Source: DASXKD01 sp963703605 (GTDB lineage: Bacteria; Actinomycetota; Actinomycetes; Streptosporangiales; Streptosporangiaceae). Taken from it: a stretch of DNA of 64,000 nucleotides. Shown here in pieces: positions 9,428-18,563 of the stretch (the first letter of the stretch is position 1; each line of letters opens with the position of its first letter). Both the position numbers and the translations under genes were made by a program. The notes beneath the pieces were generated by a model, which had not been told where the DNA came from, made no database searches, and was given only the letters and a program-made list of their open reading frames with translations. Where the stretch lies: positions 124,001 through 188,000 of the forward strand of contig CAVPFC010000048.1 of the NCBI GenBank assembly GCA_963703605.1, given 5' to 3'.

Positions 9428-11032
9428 ATGGCCGCTGTTGATGGCATCGAGGTCCTTGGGCCGCCCGGCGACCGGTTCGAGGAGATCCTGACCCCCGAGG
9501 CGCTGGGCCTGATCGCCGTCCTGCACCGTGAGTTCTCCGACCAGCGCAACAACCTGCTGGGCGCCCGCGCGGAGCGCCAGGACGACCTGTCGGCCGGCGG
9601 GACGCTTGACTTCCTGCCCGCCACGGCGGCGATCAGGGCCGACCGGACCTGGCGGGCGGCGCCGCCCGCGCCCGGCCTGGTCGACCGGCGGGTGGAGATC
9701 ACCGGCCCGACCGAGCGGAAGATGACCATCAACGCGCTCAACTCGGGGGCGAACGTCTGGCTGGCCGACTTCGAGGACGCGAACACCCCGCTCTGGGGGA
9801 ACATGATCACTGGCCAGCTCAACCTCCGCGACGCCCTGGACCGCACCATCGACTTCACCAGCGAGGAGGGCAAGTCCTACCGGCTGCGGCCCGATGACGA
9901 GCTGGCCACGATTGTTGTCCGCCCCCGGGGCTGGCATCTGGACGAGAAGCACCTGCTGGTGGACGGCGAGCGGGTGTCGGGCAGCCTGTTCGACTTCGCG
10001 CTGTACTTCATCCACTGCGCCCGGCGGCAGCTCGACAAGGGCAGCGGGCCGTACTTCTACCTGGCCAAGACCGAGAGCCACCTGGAGGCGCGGCTCTGGA
10101 ACGACGTCTTCAACCTGGCGCAGGACGCGCTGGGCATCCCCCGCGGCACGATCCGGGCGACGGTGCTGATCGAGACGATCCCGGCCGCGTTCGAGATGGA
10201 GGAGATCCTCTACGAGCTGCGCGACCACAGCGCGGGGCTGAACGCGGGCCGGTGGGACTACCTGTTCAGCATCATCAAGAAGTTCCGCTCCCGGGGGGCC
10301 GAGTTCGTCCTGCCCGAGCGCAACGCGGTCACGATGACGGCGCCGTTCATGCGCGCCTACACCGAGCTGCTGGTGAAGACCTGCCACGGCCGGGGCGCGC
10401 ACGCCATGGGCGGCATGGCCGCGTTCATCCCGAACCGGCGGGACCCTGAGGTCACCGCCATCGCGCTGGCCAAGGTGCGCGACGACAAGACCCGCGAGTC
10501 GCGGGACGGCTTCGACGGCTCCTGGGTCGCCCACCCCGACCTGGTGGCGCTCTGCAAGGAGGTCTTCGACGCGGCGCTCGGCTCGCGGCCCAACCAGCTC
10601 GACCGGCTGCGCGAGGACGTCTTCGTGATGGCGCCGGACCTGCTGGCGGTGTCGAAGACGCAGGGCCCGATCAGCGAGGCAGGCCTGCGCAACGACGTCA
10701 GCGTGGCGCTCCAGTACCTGGCCGCCTGGCTGGGCGGCAACGGCGCCGTGGCGATCTTCAACCTGATGGAGGACGCCGCGACCGCGGAGATCGCCCGCTC
10801 GCAGGTCTGGCAGTGGCTGCACAACGACATCTGCCTGGACGACGGCCCGCTGGTCACCCGCGACCTGGTCGAGCGGATCATCCGCGAGGAACTGGGCAAG
10901 ATCACCGAGCAGGCGGGCGCCGCCTTCGACGCCGCCCGCTACGAGGAGGCGGTCGCCTTGTTCAAGGAGGTCGCGCTCGCCGACGACTACGCCGAGTTCC
11001 TGACCCTGCCGGCCTACGAGCGGATGCCCTAG
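9428..11032 (+). CDS. aceB: Malate synthase A
   Basis: Condenses glyoxylate with acetyl-CoA to malate, in the glyoxylate shunt or glycolate assimilation. It is 534 residues, the usual length of form A. Landmarks are GPTERKMTINALNSGA (about residues 96-111), WLADFEDANTPLWGN (about 114-128), RPRGWHLDEKH (about 161-171) and the strand ATVLIETIPAAFEMEEILYE (about 245-264) with the metal-binding acidic residue. The ATG at 9428 is preceded by GAGGACGGA at 9412-9420, so the longer frame is rejected. The glycolate oxidase genes glcDEF follow 59 bp later on the same strand, forming a likely glycolate-to-malate unit. Confidence 0.94.
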   Translation: MAAVDGIEVLGPPGDRFEEILTPEALGLIAVLHREFSDQRNNLLGARAERQDDLSAGGTLDFLPATAAIRADRTWRAAPPAPGLVDRRVEITGPTERKMTINALNSGANVWLADFEDANTPLWGNMITGQLNLRDALDRTIDFTSEEGKSYRLRPDDELATIVVRPRGWHLDEKHLLVDGERVSGSLFDFALYFIHCARRQLDKGSGPYFYLAKTESHLEARLWNDVFNLAQDALGIPRGTIRATVLIETIPAAFEMEEILYELRDHSAGLNAGRWDYLFSIIKKFRSRGAEFVLPERNAVTMTAPFMRAYTELLVKTCHGRGAHAMGGMAAFIPNRRDPEVTAIALAKVRDDKTRESRDGFDGSWVAHPDLVALCKEVFDAALGSRPNQLDRLREDVFVMAPDLLAVSKTQGPISEAGLRNDVSVALQYLAAWLGGNGAVAIFNLMEDAATAEIARSQVWQWLHNDICLDDGPLVTRDLVERIIREELGKITEQAGAAFDAARYEEAVALFKEVALADDYAEFLTLPAYERMP

Positions 11033-11091
11033 CGCCCGGGCCGATCCGGGGGCAACCTGGAAGGAACGCGAGCCACGGCCGGGAGGAAACG

Positions 11092-12547
11092 ATGATCAGG
11101 CAGCTCATCCCCCGGATGACCGAGATCTGTGGCCGGGACGGCGTGGTCAGCGATCTCGCCGAGCTGCGCACCTACGAAACCGACGGCCTCACCTCGCACC
11201 GGGTCACCCCGGCGCTGGTGGTGCTGCCCCGGACCGCGGAGCAGGTCGCCGCCGTGGTCCGCGAGTGCGCCGCCGCCAAGGTCCCGTTCGTGGCCAGGGG
11301 CTCGGGCACCGGCCTGTCCGGCGGGGCGCTCCCGCACGCCGACGGCGTGCTCATCGTGACCTCCCGGATGCGCCGGATCATCGCGGTCGACCCGGCCAGC
11401 CAGCGCGCGATCGTGGAGCCGGGCGCCACCAACCTGTCGGTGAGCGAGGCGGCACGGCCGTTCGGCTACTTCTACGCGCCGGACCCGTCCAGCCAGGTGG
11501 TGTGCTCGGTCGGCGGCAACGTGGCGGAGAACTCCGGCGGCGCGCACTGCCTCAAGCACGGGTTCACCGCGCATCACGTCACCGGGCTCGAGATCGTCAC
11601 CCCGGCCGGCGAGCTGACCTGGCTCGGCGACGGCACCGGCGCGGCGCCCGGCTACGACCTGCTGGGCGCGTTCACCGGCTCGGAGGGCACGCTCGGCATC
11701 GTCACCAAGATCGTGGTCAAGCTGACCAGGATCCCGGAGCTGGTCAAGTGCCTGCTGGCGGCGTTCGAGACGACCGGCGCGGGCGGGCCAGGCGGTGTCG
11801 GCGATCATCGGGGCCGGCATCGTCCCGGCGGCGATCGAGATGATGGACGCCCTCGCGATCGAGGCCGCGGAGGCCGCGGTGGCCTGCAGCTACCCGCAGG
11901 GCGCGGGCGCGGTGCTGATCGTGGAGCTGGACGGCCCGGAGGCCGACGTGCTGCGCGAGTCCGCCGCGGTCCGCGCGCTGTGCGAGAAGGTCGGCGCGAC
12001 CGAGATCAGGGAGGCCGACGACCCGGCAGAGCGGGCCGCGATCTGGGTGGGCCGGCGGTCCGCGTTCGCCGCGGTCGGCCGGATCTCCCCGGCGTACATC
12101 GTCCAGGACGGGGTGGTGCCGCGGACCGCGCTCGGCCCGGTGCTGGACAAGATCGCCGAGCTGTCGGCGGCGTCCGGGATCAAGGTGGCCAACGTCTTCC
12201 ACGCCGGCGACGGGAACCTGCACCCGCTGGTCCTGTACGACGACAGCTCGGCCGACGCGACGGCCGCCGCCGAGACCCTGTCCGGCGCGATCCTGGACCT
12301 GTGCATCGAGTACGGCGGGTCCATCACCGGCGAGCACGGCGTCGGCGTGGACAAGTCGAAGTACCTGCCGAAGATGTTCGGTGCCGACGACCTGGACACG
12401 ATGCAGCTGCTGCGCTGCGCCTTCGACCCGGCGAGCCTGTGCAACCCGGGCAAGGTGTTCCCGACACCCCGCCTGTGCGGCGAGGTGCCCGGGGCCAGGC
12501 GCGGCCCGCACCCGCTGGTCGCCTCCGGTCAGCTGGATCAGTTTTGA
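11092..12547 (+). CDS. glcD: Glycolate oxidase subunit GlcD, frameshifted
   Basis: FAD-linked catalytic subunit of glycolate dehydrogenase, oxidising glycolate to glyoxylate with GlcE and GlcF. The ATG at 11092 follows GGGAGG at 11081-11086. The FAD-binding part is clear (VARGSGTGLSGGALP; SSQVVCSVGGNVAENSGG). Homology leaves this frame near 11788 and resumes at once in the next frame as AVSAIIGAGIVPAAIEMMD, continuing to the typical C-terminus with HAGDGNLHP and GEHGVGVDK. The break is one extra C in the run at 11788-11789. Without it the protein is about 484 residues, a normal length. It is a recent inactivation or a sequencing error; the absence of other damage favours error. Confidence 0.88.
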
Positions 12548-12603
12548 CACGCCCAACGGCTGGCGGTTCAGCCCCGCTCGCCGCCACGCTGGCCGTCCTG
12601 CGT

Positions 12604-12790
12604 GGCGGGCCGCCCCCGCGGCCGTGCTTCCCCGACCCCGCCGCGCCGGCCCCCGCCCGGGGCGGGCCGACCCAGCCGTGCTTCCCGGCTCCCGCCAAGT
12701 CGGTCCCCGTCCGGGGCGGGCCGATGGCGCCGCCGGGCTTCCCCCCTCCCGCCACGCCACCCCCCTTGCGGGGCCGGCCGGGCTCCGCGA
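12604..12790. repeat. GC-rich imperfect tandem repeats between glcD and glcE
   Basis: The motif GGCGGGCCG recurs at 12604, 12661 and 12715, with a fourth degenerate copy near 12771, giving periods of 57, 54 and about 56 bp. The interior carries related GTGCTTCCC/GGCTTCCC blocks. The 260 bp between glcD and glcE consist mostly of this array and do not look coding. Confidence 0.65.
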
Positions 12791-12808
12791 GCACCTGGCG
12801 GGTGCGCC

Positions 12809-14284
12809 GTGGCGGATGACGCCATCCTGGGGGCCCTGGCCGCCGCCTGCCCCGCGTCGCGCCCGGCGTCCGCCGGGGACGCCGTCGCCGGGGTGACGCC
12901 CCGGTACTCCGCGTCCCCGGCCACCGTCGCGGAGGCCAGCGCGCTGCTGCGCACGGCCGCCGAGCACGACCTGGTCGTGGTGCCGCGGGGCAGCGGCAGC
13001 AAGCTCGACTGGGGCGCCCCGCCCCGCCGGTGTGATCTCGTGGTGGACACCGCCGGGCTGGACCAGGTGCTCGAGCACGCCGCGGGCGACCTGGTCGCCC
13101 GGGTCCAGGCCGGGGTCAGCATGGCGCGGCTCGGGGAGGTCCTGGCCGGCGCCGGGCAGCAACTCGCCCTGGACGCACCCCCGGGCCTCGGCGGGCCGGG
13201 GCCGGGCCTGGACGGGGCGGGCTTGGACGGGCCGGGCCACGGCCCGTGGCCTGCGGGCGGGACCGTGGGCGGCACGCTGGCGACCGGGGCGGCCGGGCCC
13301 CGGCGGCTGCGCTACGGGACGCCGCGCGACCTGGTGATCGGGACCACCGTGATCCGGGCGGACGGGGCCGTCACTCACTCCGGCGGCAAGGTGGTCAAGA
13401 ACGTCGCGGGCTATGACCTCGGCAAGCTGTTCGCCGGGTCGTTCGGGACGCTCGGGCTGATCGTGGAGGCGGTGTTCCGGCTGCACCCGCGGCCCGCGGC
13501 GGCCGCCTACGTCACGCTGGACTGCCCGGACGCGGCCGCCGCGTACCGGACGGTCGCCGCCGCGTCGGCCAGCGTGCTCGTGCCCTCGGCCATCGAGATC
13601 GACCGGCGCGCCCGGGACCGGCCGGTCACCGTCGGCGTGCTGCTCGAGGGCGAGCAGCCGGCCTCGAGGAACGCACCGCCCTGATGCGCGAGCTCCTCGG
13701 CGCGGTGGGGGCGCTCGAAGGCGCCCAGGAAGCCGGGCCCGCCATAGGCTCGTCGCCGCCGGCCTGGTGGGGATGGCGTGCCAACGGAGCCGGGTCCCGG
13801 GGGGGACCAGGAAACCGGCGGCGCGGTCGCGGCGGCCGTGCCACCGCCCGGCGGCACGCTGGTCCGGGTTGCGTTCTGGGCCGCCGCGCTCCCCCGCGTC
13901 CTCGACGTGATCGACGCGGCGGCGCGGTCCGCCGGCCTCGATCCGGCGGTGGGGGGCTCCGCCGCGGCCGGGGTGATCTACGCGTCGGCCGGCCCGGACG
14001 CCGGCCCGACCGCGGTCGCGGCGTTCGTGTCCGCGCTGCGAGCCGCCCTCGCCCGCGGTGACGGGAATGCCAGGCCGGCCGCACTGGCATCGGTGCGGGG
14101 GGACGGGGCGGCGGGCGGGCCGCCGGTGCTGGCCAGCGCCGTGGTCGTGCACGCGCCGCCCGCGGTGCGCGACCTGGTGGACCTGTGGGGGCCGGTGCAG
14201 TCGCTGCCGCTGATGCGCGCGGTCAAGGACCAGTTCGACCCGGGCCACCGGATGGCCCCCGGCCGCTTCGCGGGAGGGATCTGA
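12809..14284 (+). CDS. glcE: Glycolate oxidase subunit GlcE, two frameshifts
   Basis: FAD-binding subunit of glycolate dehydrogenase. From GTG 12809 the protein reads VADDAILGALAAACPAS, then VVPRGSGSKLDWGAPPR (FAD site) and GGTVGGTLATGAAGPRRLRYG. After about residue 280 the frame changes near 13655-13660 (one base missing), reads GLEERTALMRELLGAVGALE, then returns to the first frame at a seven-G run (13798-13804, one base too many) and runs to the normal C-terminus DQFDPGHRMAPGRFAGG. The two shifts compensate. Its stop overlaps the glcF start (TGATG), showing translational coupling. A glycine-rich insert lies around residues 125-150. Confidence 0.82.
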
Positions 14285-15708
14285 TGGACGAGCCAGGCCC
14301 CCTGGATCCGGGCGGTCATCTCGCCTCGGCGGCGGCCGACTGCGTGCACTGCGGGTTCTGCCTGCCCGCGTGCCCGACCTATCAGCTCTGGGGCGAGGAG
14401 ATGGACTCGCCGCGGGGCCGCATCCACCTGATCTCGCAGGTTCTGGACGGCGCGCCGGTCTCCGAGTCGGTGACCACGCACCTGGACCGGTGCCTCGGCT
14501 GCATGGCCTGCATGACGGCCTGCCCTTCCGGGGTGCGCTACAACGAGCTGATCGAGGGCGCCCGTGCCTGGCCGCAGGAACCCGCCACCGAGCAGGCCGC
14601 CGACCCGGGCCAAGACCCGGTACCGGGCCCCGCGCGGACGGCCCGCTCGCTGCGCGAACGGGCCGTCCGCGCCGCCATCTTCGCCACGTTCCCCTACCCG
14701 AGGCGGCTCCGCGCGCTGACCGGCCCGCTGCGCGCCGCGCAGCGGGCCGGGCTCGACCGGCTGGCCCAGTCCCGCCCCGCGGCCCGTTACGCCCCGGAAC
14801 TCGCCGCCTCGCTCCGCCTGGCTCCGCAGGCCGCCGGCCGCCGTGGCGGGCCCGCCGCCCGGCCGGGCAGGCTGCCGGCCCGCGTCCCGGCCCGGGGGCC
14901 CCGCCGGGCGGTGGTCGGCATGCTCACCGGGTGCGTCCAGCAGGTGTTCTTCCCCGGTGTCAACGAGGCAACGGCGCGGGTCCTCGCGGCCGAGGGCTGC
15001 GACGTGATCATCCCGCCCGGCCAGGGCTGCTGCGGCGCGCTGTCGCTGCACTCCGGCCGCGCCGCGGAGGCTGCGCGGTTCGCCGAGCACACGATCGCCA
15101 CGTTCGAGCGCGAAGGCGTGGACGCGGTCGTGGTCAACTCGGCGGGGTGCGGTTCGGCGATGAAGGAGTTCGGCGGGACGTTCGCCCGGACGGTGCCCGC
15201 CGACGGCGGCCCCGCCGTATCGTCGCTGCCCGCCCGCGCGGCGGCGTTCAGCGCTCAGGTGCGCGACCTTAGCGAGTTCCTGGCCGAGCTGTACCGCGAC
15301 CACGGCGGGCCGCGTGCCGTCCGGCACGAGCTGCCGGCCGCCGCGGCCTACCACGACGCCTGCCACCTCGCGCACGCGCAACGGATCCGGCAGCAGCCCC
15401 GTGACCTGCTGCGCGGCATTCCCGGGCTGGAGCTGACCGAGGTGGGCGACGGCATGACGTGCTGCGGTTCGGCGGGCGTCTACAACCTTCTGCAACCCGA
15501 GGCAGCGGCCGAGCTGGGCGAACGCAAGGCGGCCGCGATCCGCGCGACCGGCGCGCGCCTGGTCGTGTCCGCCAACCCCGGATGCAGCCTGCAGATCGCC
15601 TCCGCCCTCGCCGCCGACGGCGGCGAGCCCGTCGCCGTTGCGCACATCGCCGAGGTGCTCGACGCCTCGCTCCGCGGCCTGCCGGTGACGGCTCTCACCG
15701 GACAGTGA
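14284..15708 (+). CDS. glcF: Glycolate oxidase iron-sulfur subunit GlcF
   Basis: A 474-residue electron-transfer subunit of glycolate dehydrogenase. Two 4Fe-4S ferredoxin motifs are intact: CVHCGFCLPACP (about residues 22-33) and CLGCMACMTACP (about 74-85). Two CCG domains follow, around GQGCCGALSLHSGR and GMTCCGSAGVYN, with the usual HDACHLAH between. Unlike glcD and glcE, the frame is uninterrupted. The region between the ferredoxin part and first CCG domain is alanine/arginine/proline-rich. The ATG at 14284 overlaps the glcE stop. The set malate synthase-glcD-glcE-glcF converges on dapF. Confidence 0.93.
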   Translation: MDEPGPLDPGGHLASAAADCVHCGFCLPACPTYQLWGEEMDSPRGRIHLISQVLDGAPVSESVTTHLDRCLGCMACMTACPSGVRYNELIEGARAWPQEPATEQAADPGQDPVPGPARTARSLRERAVRAAIFATFPYPRRLRALTGPLRAAQRAGLDRLAQSRPAARYAPELAASLRLAPQAAGRRGGPAARPGRLPARVPARGPRRAVVGMLTGCVQQVFFPGVNEATARVLAAEGCDVIIPPGQGCCGALSLHSGRAAEAARFAEHTIATFEREGVDAVVVNSAGCGSAMKEFGGTFARTVPADGGPAVSSLPARAAAFSAQVRDLSEFLAELYRDHGGPRAVRHELPAAAAYHDACHLAHAQRIRQQPRDLLRGIPGLELTEVGDGMTCCGSAGVYNLLQPEAAAELGERKAAAIRATGARLVVSANPGCSLQIASALAADGGEPVAVAHIAEVLDASLRGLPVTALTGQ

Positions 15709-15789
15709 CGCAACCGGCGGCCATGCCGCGGGGAACTTCGGCCCCCTGCTCAGGCGATGACAGGTGCCCGGCGGGTGCGGCGGGCGATC

Positions 15790-16723
15790 CTATCCGGCGG
15801 CCAGCCAGGCCGGGTCCAGCTCGCCTTCGGCGACGATGACAGCCGGGCCGGTCAGCCACGCCGTGCCCGCGTCCAGGGTGACCGTGAGCTCGCCGCCGGG
15901 AACTGTGACCGTCCAGGAGCCGTCGGGCACGGCCTGCCGCGGTGGCGGCGGCGGCAGCCGCCGCCACCGCGCCGGTCCCGCAGGACCTGGTCTCGCCCGA
16001 GCCCCGTTCGTGCACCCGCATGGCCACGCCGCGCGGGCCGGTCATCTGAACGAGTTCCACGTTGCCGCCGTCGGGGAACTGTCCCGGATCCAGGGCGGGC
16101 GGCCGGGACAGGTCGAACGCGGCAAGCGGGCCCTCGACCAGGCAGGCCAGGTGCGGGTTGCCCACCGAGATCCGCAGGCCCGCGCAGGACCGGCCGCCCA
16201 CCTCGGCCCGGCCGGGGCCGAGCACGGCCACCGCGCCCATGTCCACCGTGACGCCGCTCACGGCTCCCCCGGCGCCATCCGGCCCGCCGGCGCGATACGG
16301 CCCGCCGGCACCGCCGAGTTCGTCCAGCCGCACCCGCCGGGGGCCCGACCGGGTCGCGACCGTGAACTCCGGGCCCTCGGCGAGGCCGTGCCCGGCCAGG
16401 TACCGCGCGAACACCCGGATCCCGTTGCCGCACATCTCGGCCAGGCTGCCGTCGGCGTTCCGGTAGTCCATGAACCACTCGGGGCAGGCCGCCGCCCCGG
16501 CCGCGCCAGCGCCTGCCCCGGTCCCGCCGGCCGTCGTCCCGCCGGGCCCGGCCGTCCCGGGCATAGCCGCGGTCCGCACCGCGCGCAGCACGCCGTCCGC
16601 GCCGATGCCCGCCCGCCGGTCGCACAGCCGGGCCGCGAGCGCGGCCGACAGCCCCGCCCGGCCGTCCGGGTCGAGGAGGATCACGAAGTCGTTCTCGGTG
16701 CCGTGGCCCTTGGCGAACCGCAT
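15790..16723 (-). CDS. dapF: Diaminopimelate epimerase, frameshifted near C-terminus
   Basis: Interconverts LL- and meso-diaminopimelate for lysine and peptidoglycan synthesis. It begins MRFAKGHGTENDFVILLDPD, has the first catalytic-cysteine motif SLAEMCGNGIRVFA, then the second, GETRSCGTGAVAAAAAAA. Just after this the reading shifts: one extra base near 15932-15936 converts the true tail (VPGGELTVTLDAGTAWLTGP..., ending at TAG 15790) into an arginine-rich frame that would run on to 15695. A glycine/alanine-rich insert of about 25 residues sits between the N-terminal motif and FMDYRNADGS. The start overlaps the miaA 3' end by 43 bp. The enzyme is normally essential, which argues that the frameshift is a sequencing error. 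Confidence 0.87.
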
Positions 16724-17622
16724 GAGCCGATGGTAGCCAGCGCTTGGACCAGCAGGTCATCCGCGTTCGCGGCCAGCCACGTGACCCGGGGGTCGCGGCG
16801 GAACCACGACTCCTGCCGCCGGGCGAACCGCCTGGTCGCCAGGATCGTCTGGGCGCGGGCCTCGGCCAGCGGGTACTGGCCGTCAAGGAACCGCAGTACC
16901 TGGGCATAACCCAGCGCCCTGCTGGCCGTCCTCCCCTCCCGCAGCCCGGCCGCGGCCAGGCCGGCCACCTCCCCGACCAGCCCCGCCGCGAACATCCGCC
17001 CGGTCCGGTCCGCGATCCGCCGGTCGAGCTCCGCGCGGTCCACGCCCAGCCCGATCTGCACCGCCGGGTACACGGATTCGTATTCCGGCATCGCCGCGGC
17101 GAACGGCCGGCCGGACAGCTCGATCACCTCCAGGGCGCGCACGATCCGGCGCCCGTTGGACGGCAGGATCGCAGCGGCGGCGGCCGGGTCGATCGCGGCC
17201 AGCCGCGCGTGCAGGTCCGCGGGCCCCCGCTCGGCCAGCTCGGCCTCAAGGCGTTCGCGCAGCCCCGGGTCGGTGCCGGGGAACTCCAGCGGGTCGAGCG
17301 CCGCGCGGACGTAGAGCCCGGACCCGCCGGCCAGGATCGGCACCCGGCCGCGCTGCCGGATGGCGTCGATCGCCTCCCGGGCCAGCCGCTGGTAGTCCGC
17401 GGCGCTCGCCGTCTGCCGGACGTCCCAGATGTCGAGCAGGTGATGCGGCACGCCCTGGCGCTGCTCGACGGTGAGCTTCGCGGTGCCGATGTCCATGCCG
17501 GCGTACAGCTGCATCGAGTCGGCGTTGACGATCTCGCCACCGACCGCGTGCGCGAGCCGCAGCGCCAGGTCGGACTTCCCGGCCGCGGTGGGACCGACGA
17601 CGGCGATGACCAGTTCCGGCAT
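16681..17622 (-). CDS. miaA: tRNA dimethylallyltransferase
   Basis: Adds the dimethylallyl group to A37 of tRNAs reading UNN codons; MiaB (encoded upstream) then methylthiolates the product. It is 313 residues from the ATG at 17622, with the P-loop VVGPTAAGKSDLA (about 7-19), NADSMQLYAGMDIGTAK (about 35-51), HHLLDIW and LAGGSGLYVRA. The frame is open further upstream, but that extension is repeat-derived (arginine-rich, see 17635-17716), so MPELVIAVVG is the start. The 3' end runs 43 bp into dapF in another frame. Order miaB, LigB-like gene, miaA, dapF is a conserved actinobacterial block. Confidence 0.94.
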   Translation of the reverse strand: MPELVIAVVGPTAAGKSDLALRLAHAVGGEIVNADSMQLYAGMDIGTAKLTVEQRQGVPHHLLDIWDVRQTASAADYQRLAREAIDAIRQRGRVPILAGGSGLYVRAALDPLEFPGTDPGLRERLEAELAERGPADLHARLAAIDPAAAAAILPSNGRRIVRALEVIELSGRPFAAAMPEYESVYPAVQIGLGVDRAELDRRIADRTGRMFAAGLVGEVAGLAAAGLREGRTASRALGYAQVLRFLDGQYPLAEARAQTILATRRFARRQESWFRRDPRVTWLAANADDLLVQALATIGSCGSPRATAPRTTS

Positions 17623-17626
17623 GACG

Positions 17627-18523
17627 TCAGTAGCCTTTTCCCGCCCCGGGCGACGGCTCCGCCGCCGCCCCGCCATCCCCGGCTTTTCCCGCCCCGGGCG
17701 ACGGCTCCGCCGCCGCCGCACCACCCCCAGCTATCGGGGCTTCCTCCCAGGAGGCGACCAGATACGTCACCCCGTACGGCGCGCTCATGCACAGCAGCCT
17801 CCCATGCAGCCGGTGCTCGCCGGCCGCGCCGCCGGTCGCGCCCGCCAGCACCTGCCACGCCGCCCGGCCCGCGACCACAAGTTCCTCATCGCGCGCCGGG
17901 TCGAGGCGGGCGAGCCAGCGGGCGTCCGCGGCGGCCAGCGCCTCGGCGACCTCCTCGTCGTACTCCTGCGCGGCCAGGTCGGGCACGCCGGGCGCCTCGC
18001 GGGCGGGCCGGGCGCACGCGTCGCCCATCGCGAGCAGGGCGACCCGCGGGGCGCGTTCGGCGAGGACCATGCCCAGCTTCAGGCAGTGGCCGGGGGAGGC
18101 GCGCTGGGCCACCGCCTGGAACAGCACCGCCGTCGGACCGCCCGCTTCGCCACCGCCCCCGGCCGGGCCGTCGGCGGCCACGCCGCCGCCCGGCTCCGCG
18201 TCCGGGCCCAGCACGCGGGCCTGCTCCAGCAGCCACCGGCCGACCGTGAGGGACAGCGGCAGCACCGGCTCACCCGTCCCCACGGTGACGTTCACCCCGT
18301 AGCCGTGCAGCCCGCCGGCGGTCGCCGGGCCGTACTCGCGGTCCGCCGGGCCGCAGCCCACCACGGCGATCAGGTCGGGCCGGGCCGCGACCAGCCGTGC
18401 CACGGCCGTCATCGCCGCCTGAGTCACCTTGCGCAGTTCGGCCGGCGGGTCGTCGCGGGCCGCGCCGAGGGCGGCCGGGATCAGCAGCGGAGGATGCGGG
18501 CACACCGCCCCGGCGATCAGCAT
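17627..18523 (-). CDS. LigB-like class III extradiol dioxygenase family protein
   Basis: A 298-residue protein of the class III extradiol ring-cleavage dioxygenase (LigB) superfamily in its actinobacterial form, found between miaB and miaA. It starts MLIAGAVCPHPPLLIPAALG, where the histidine is a candidate metal ligand, followed by VVGCGPADREYG (about 54-65) and LLAMGDACARP. Whether it is an active dioxygenase is unknown. The ATG at 18523 is preferred because the frame upstream is antisense to miaB. The C-terminus holds two copies of EPSPGAGK, encoded by the DNA repeat at 17635-17716. It ends 5 bp before miaA. Confidence 0.8.
   Translation of the reverse strand: MLIAGAVCPHPPLLIPAALGAARDDPPAELRKVTQAAMTAVARLVAARPDLIAVVGCGPADREYGPATAGGLHGYGVNVTVGTGEPVLPLSLTVGRWLLEQARVLGPDAEPGGGVAADGPAGGGGEAGGPTAVLFQAVAQRASPGHCLKLGMVLAERAPRVALLAMGDACARPAREAPGVPDLAAQEYDEEVAEALAAADARWLARLDPARDEELVVAGRAAWQVLAGATGGAAGEHRLHGRLLCMSAPYGVTYLVASWEEAPIAGGGAAAAEPSPGAGKAGDGGAAAEPSPGAGKGY
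17635..17716. repeat. Two 34-bp direct repeats in the 3' end of the LigB-like gene
   Basis: Positions 17635-17668 and 17683-17716 are identical over 34 bp, with a 48-bp period (16 codons). They encode the duplicated EPSPGAGK segment at the C-terminus of the gene at 17627. The CCCGCCCCGGG cores resemble the GC-rich repeat array near 12604. Confidence 0.75.
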
Positions 18524-18563
18524 GCTGTCAGTTCCCGCTACCGGTCCGCCTGGGCCACAGATG

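Noticed and set aside
11744..14248. Open minus-strand frame of 834 codons opposite glcD and glcE
   Set aside because: Antisense shadow; glcDE homology is on the plus strand once frameshifts are allowed.
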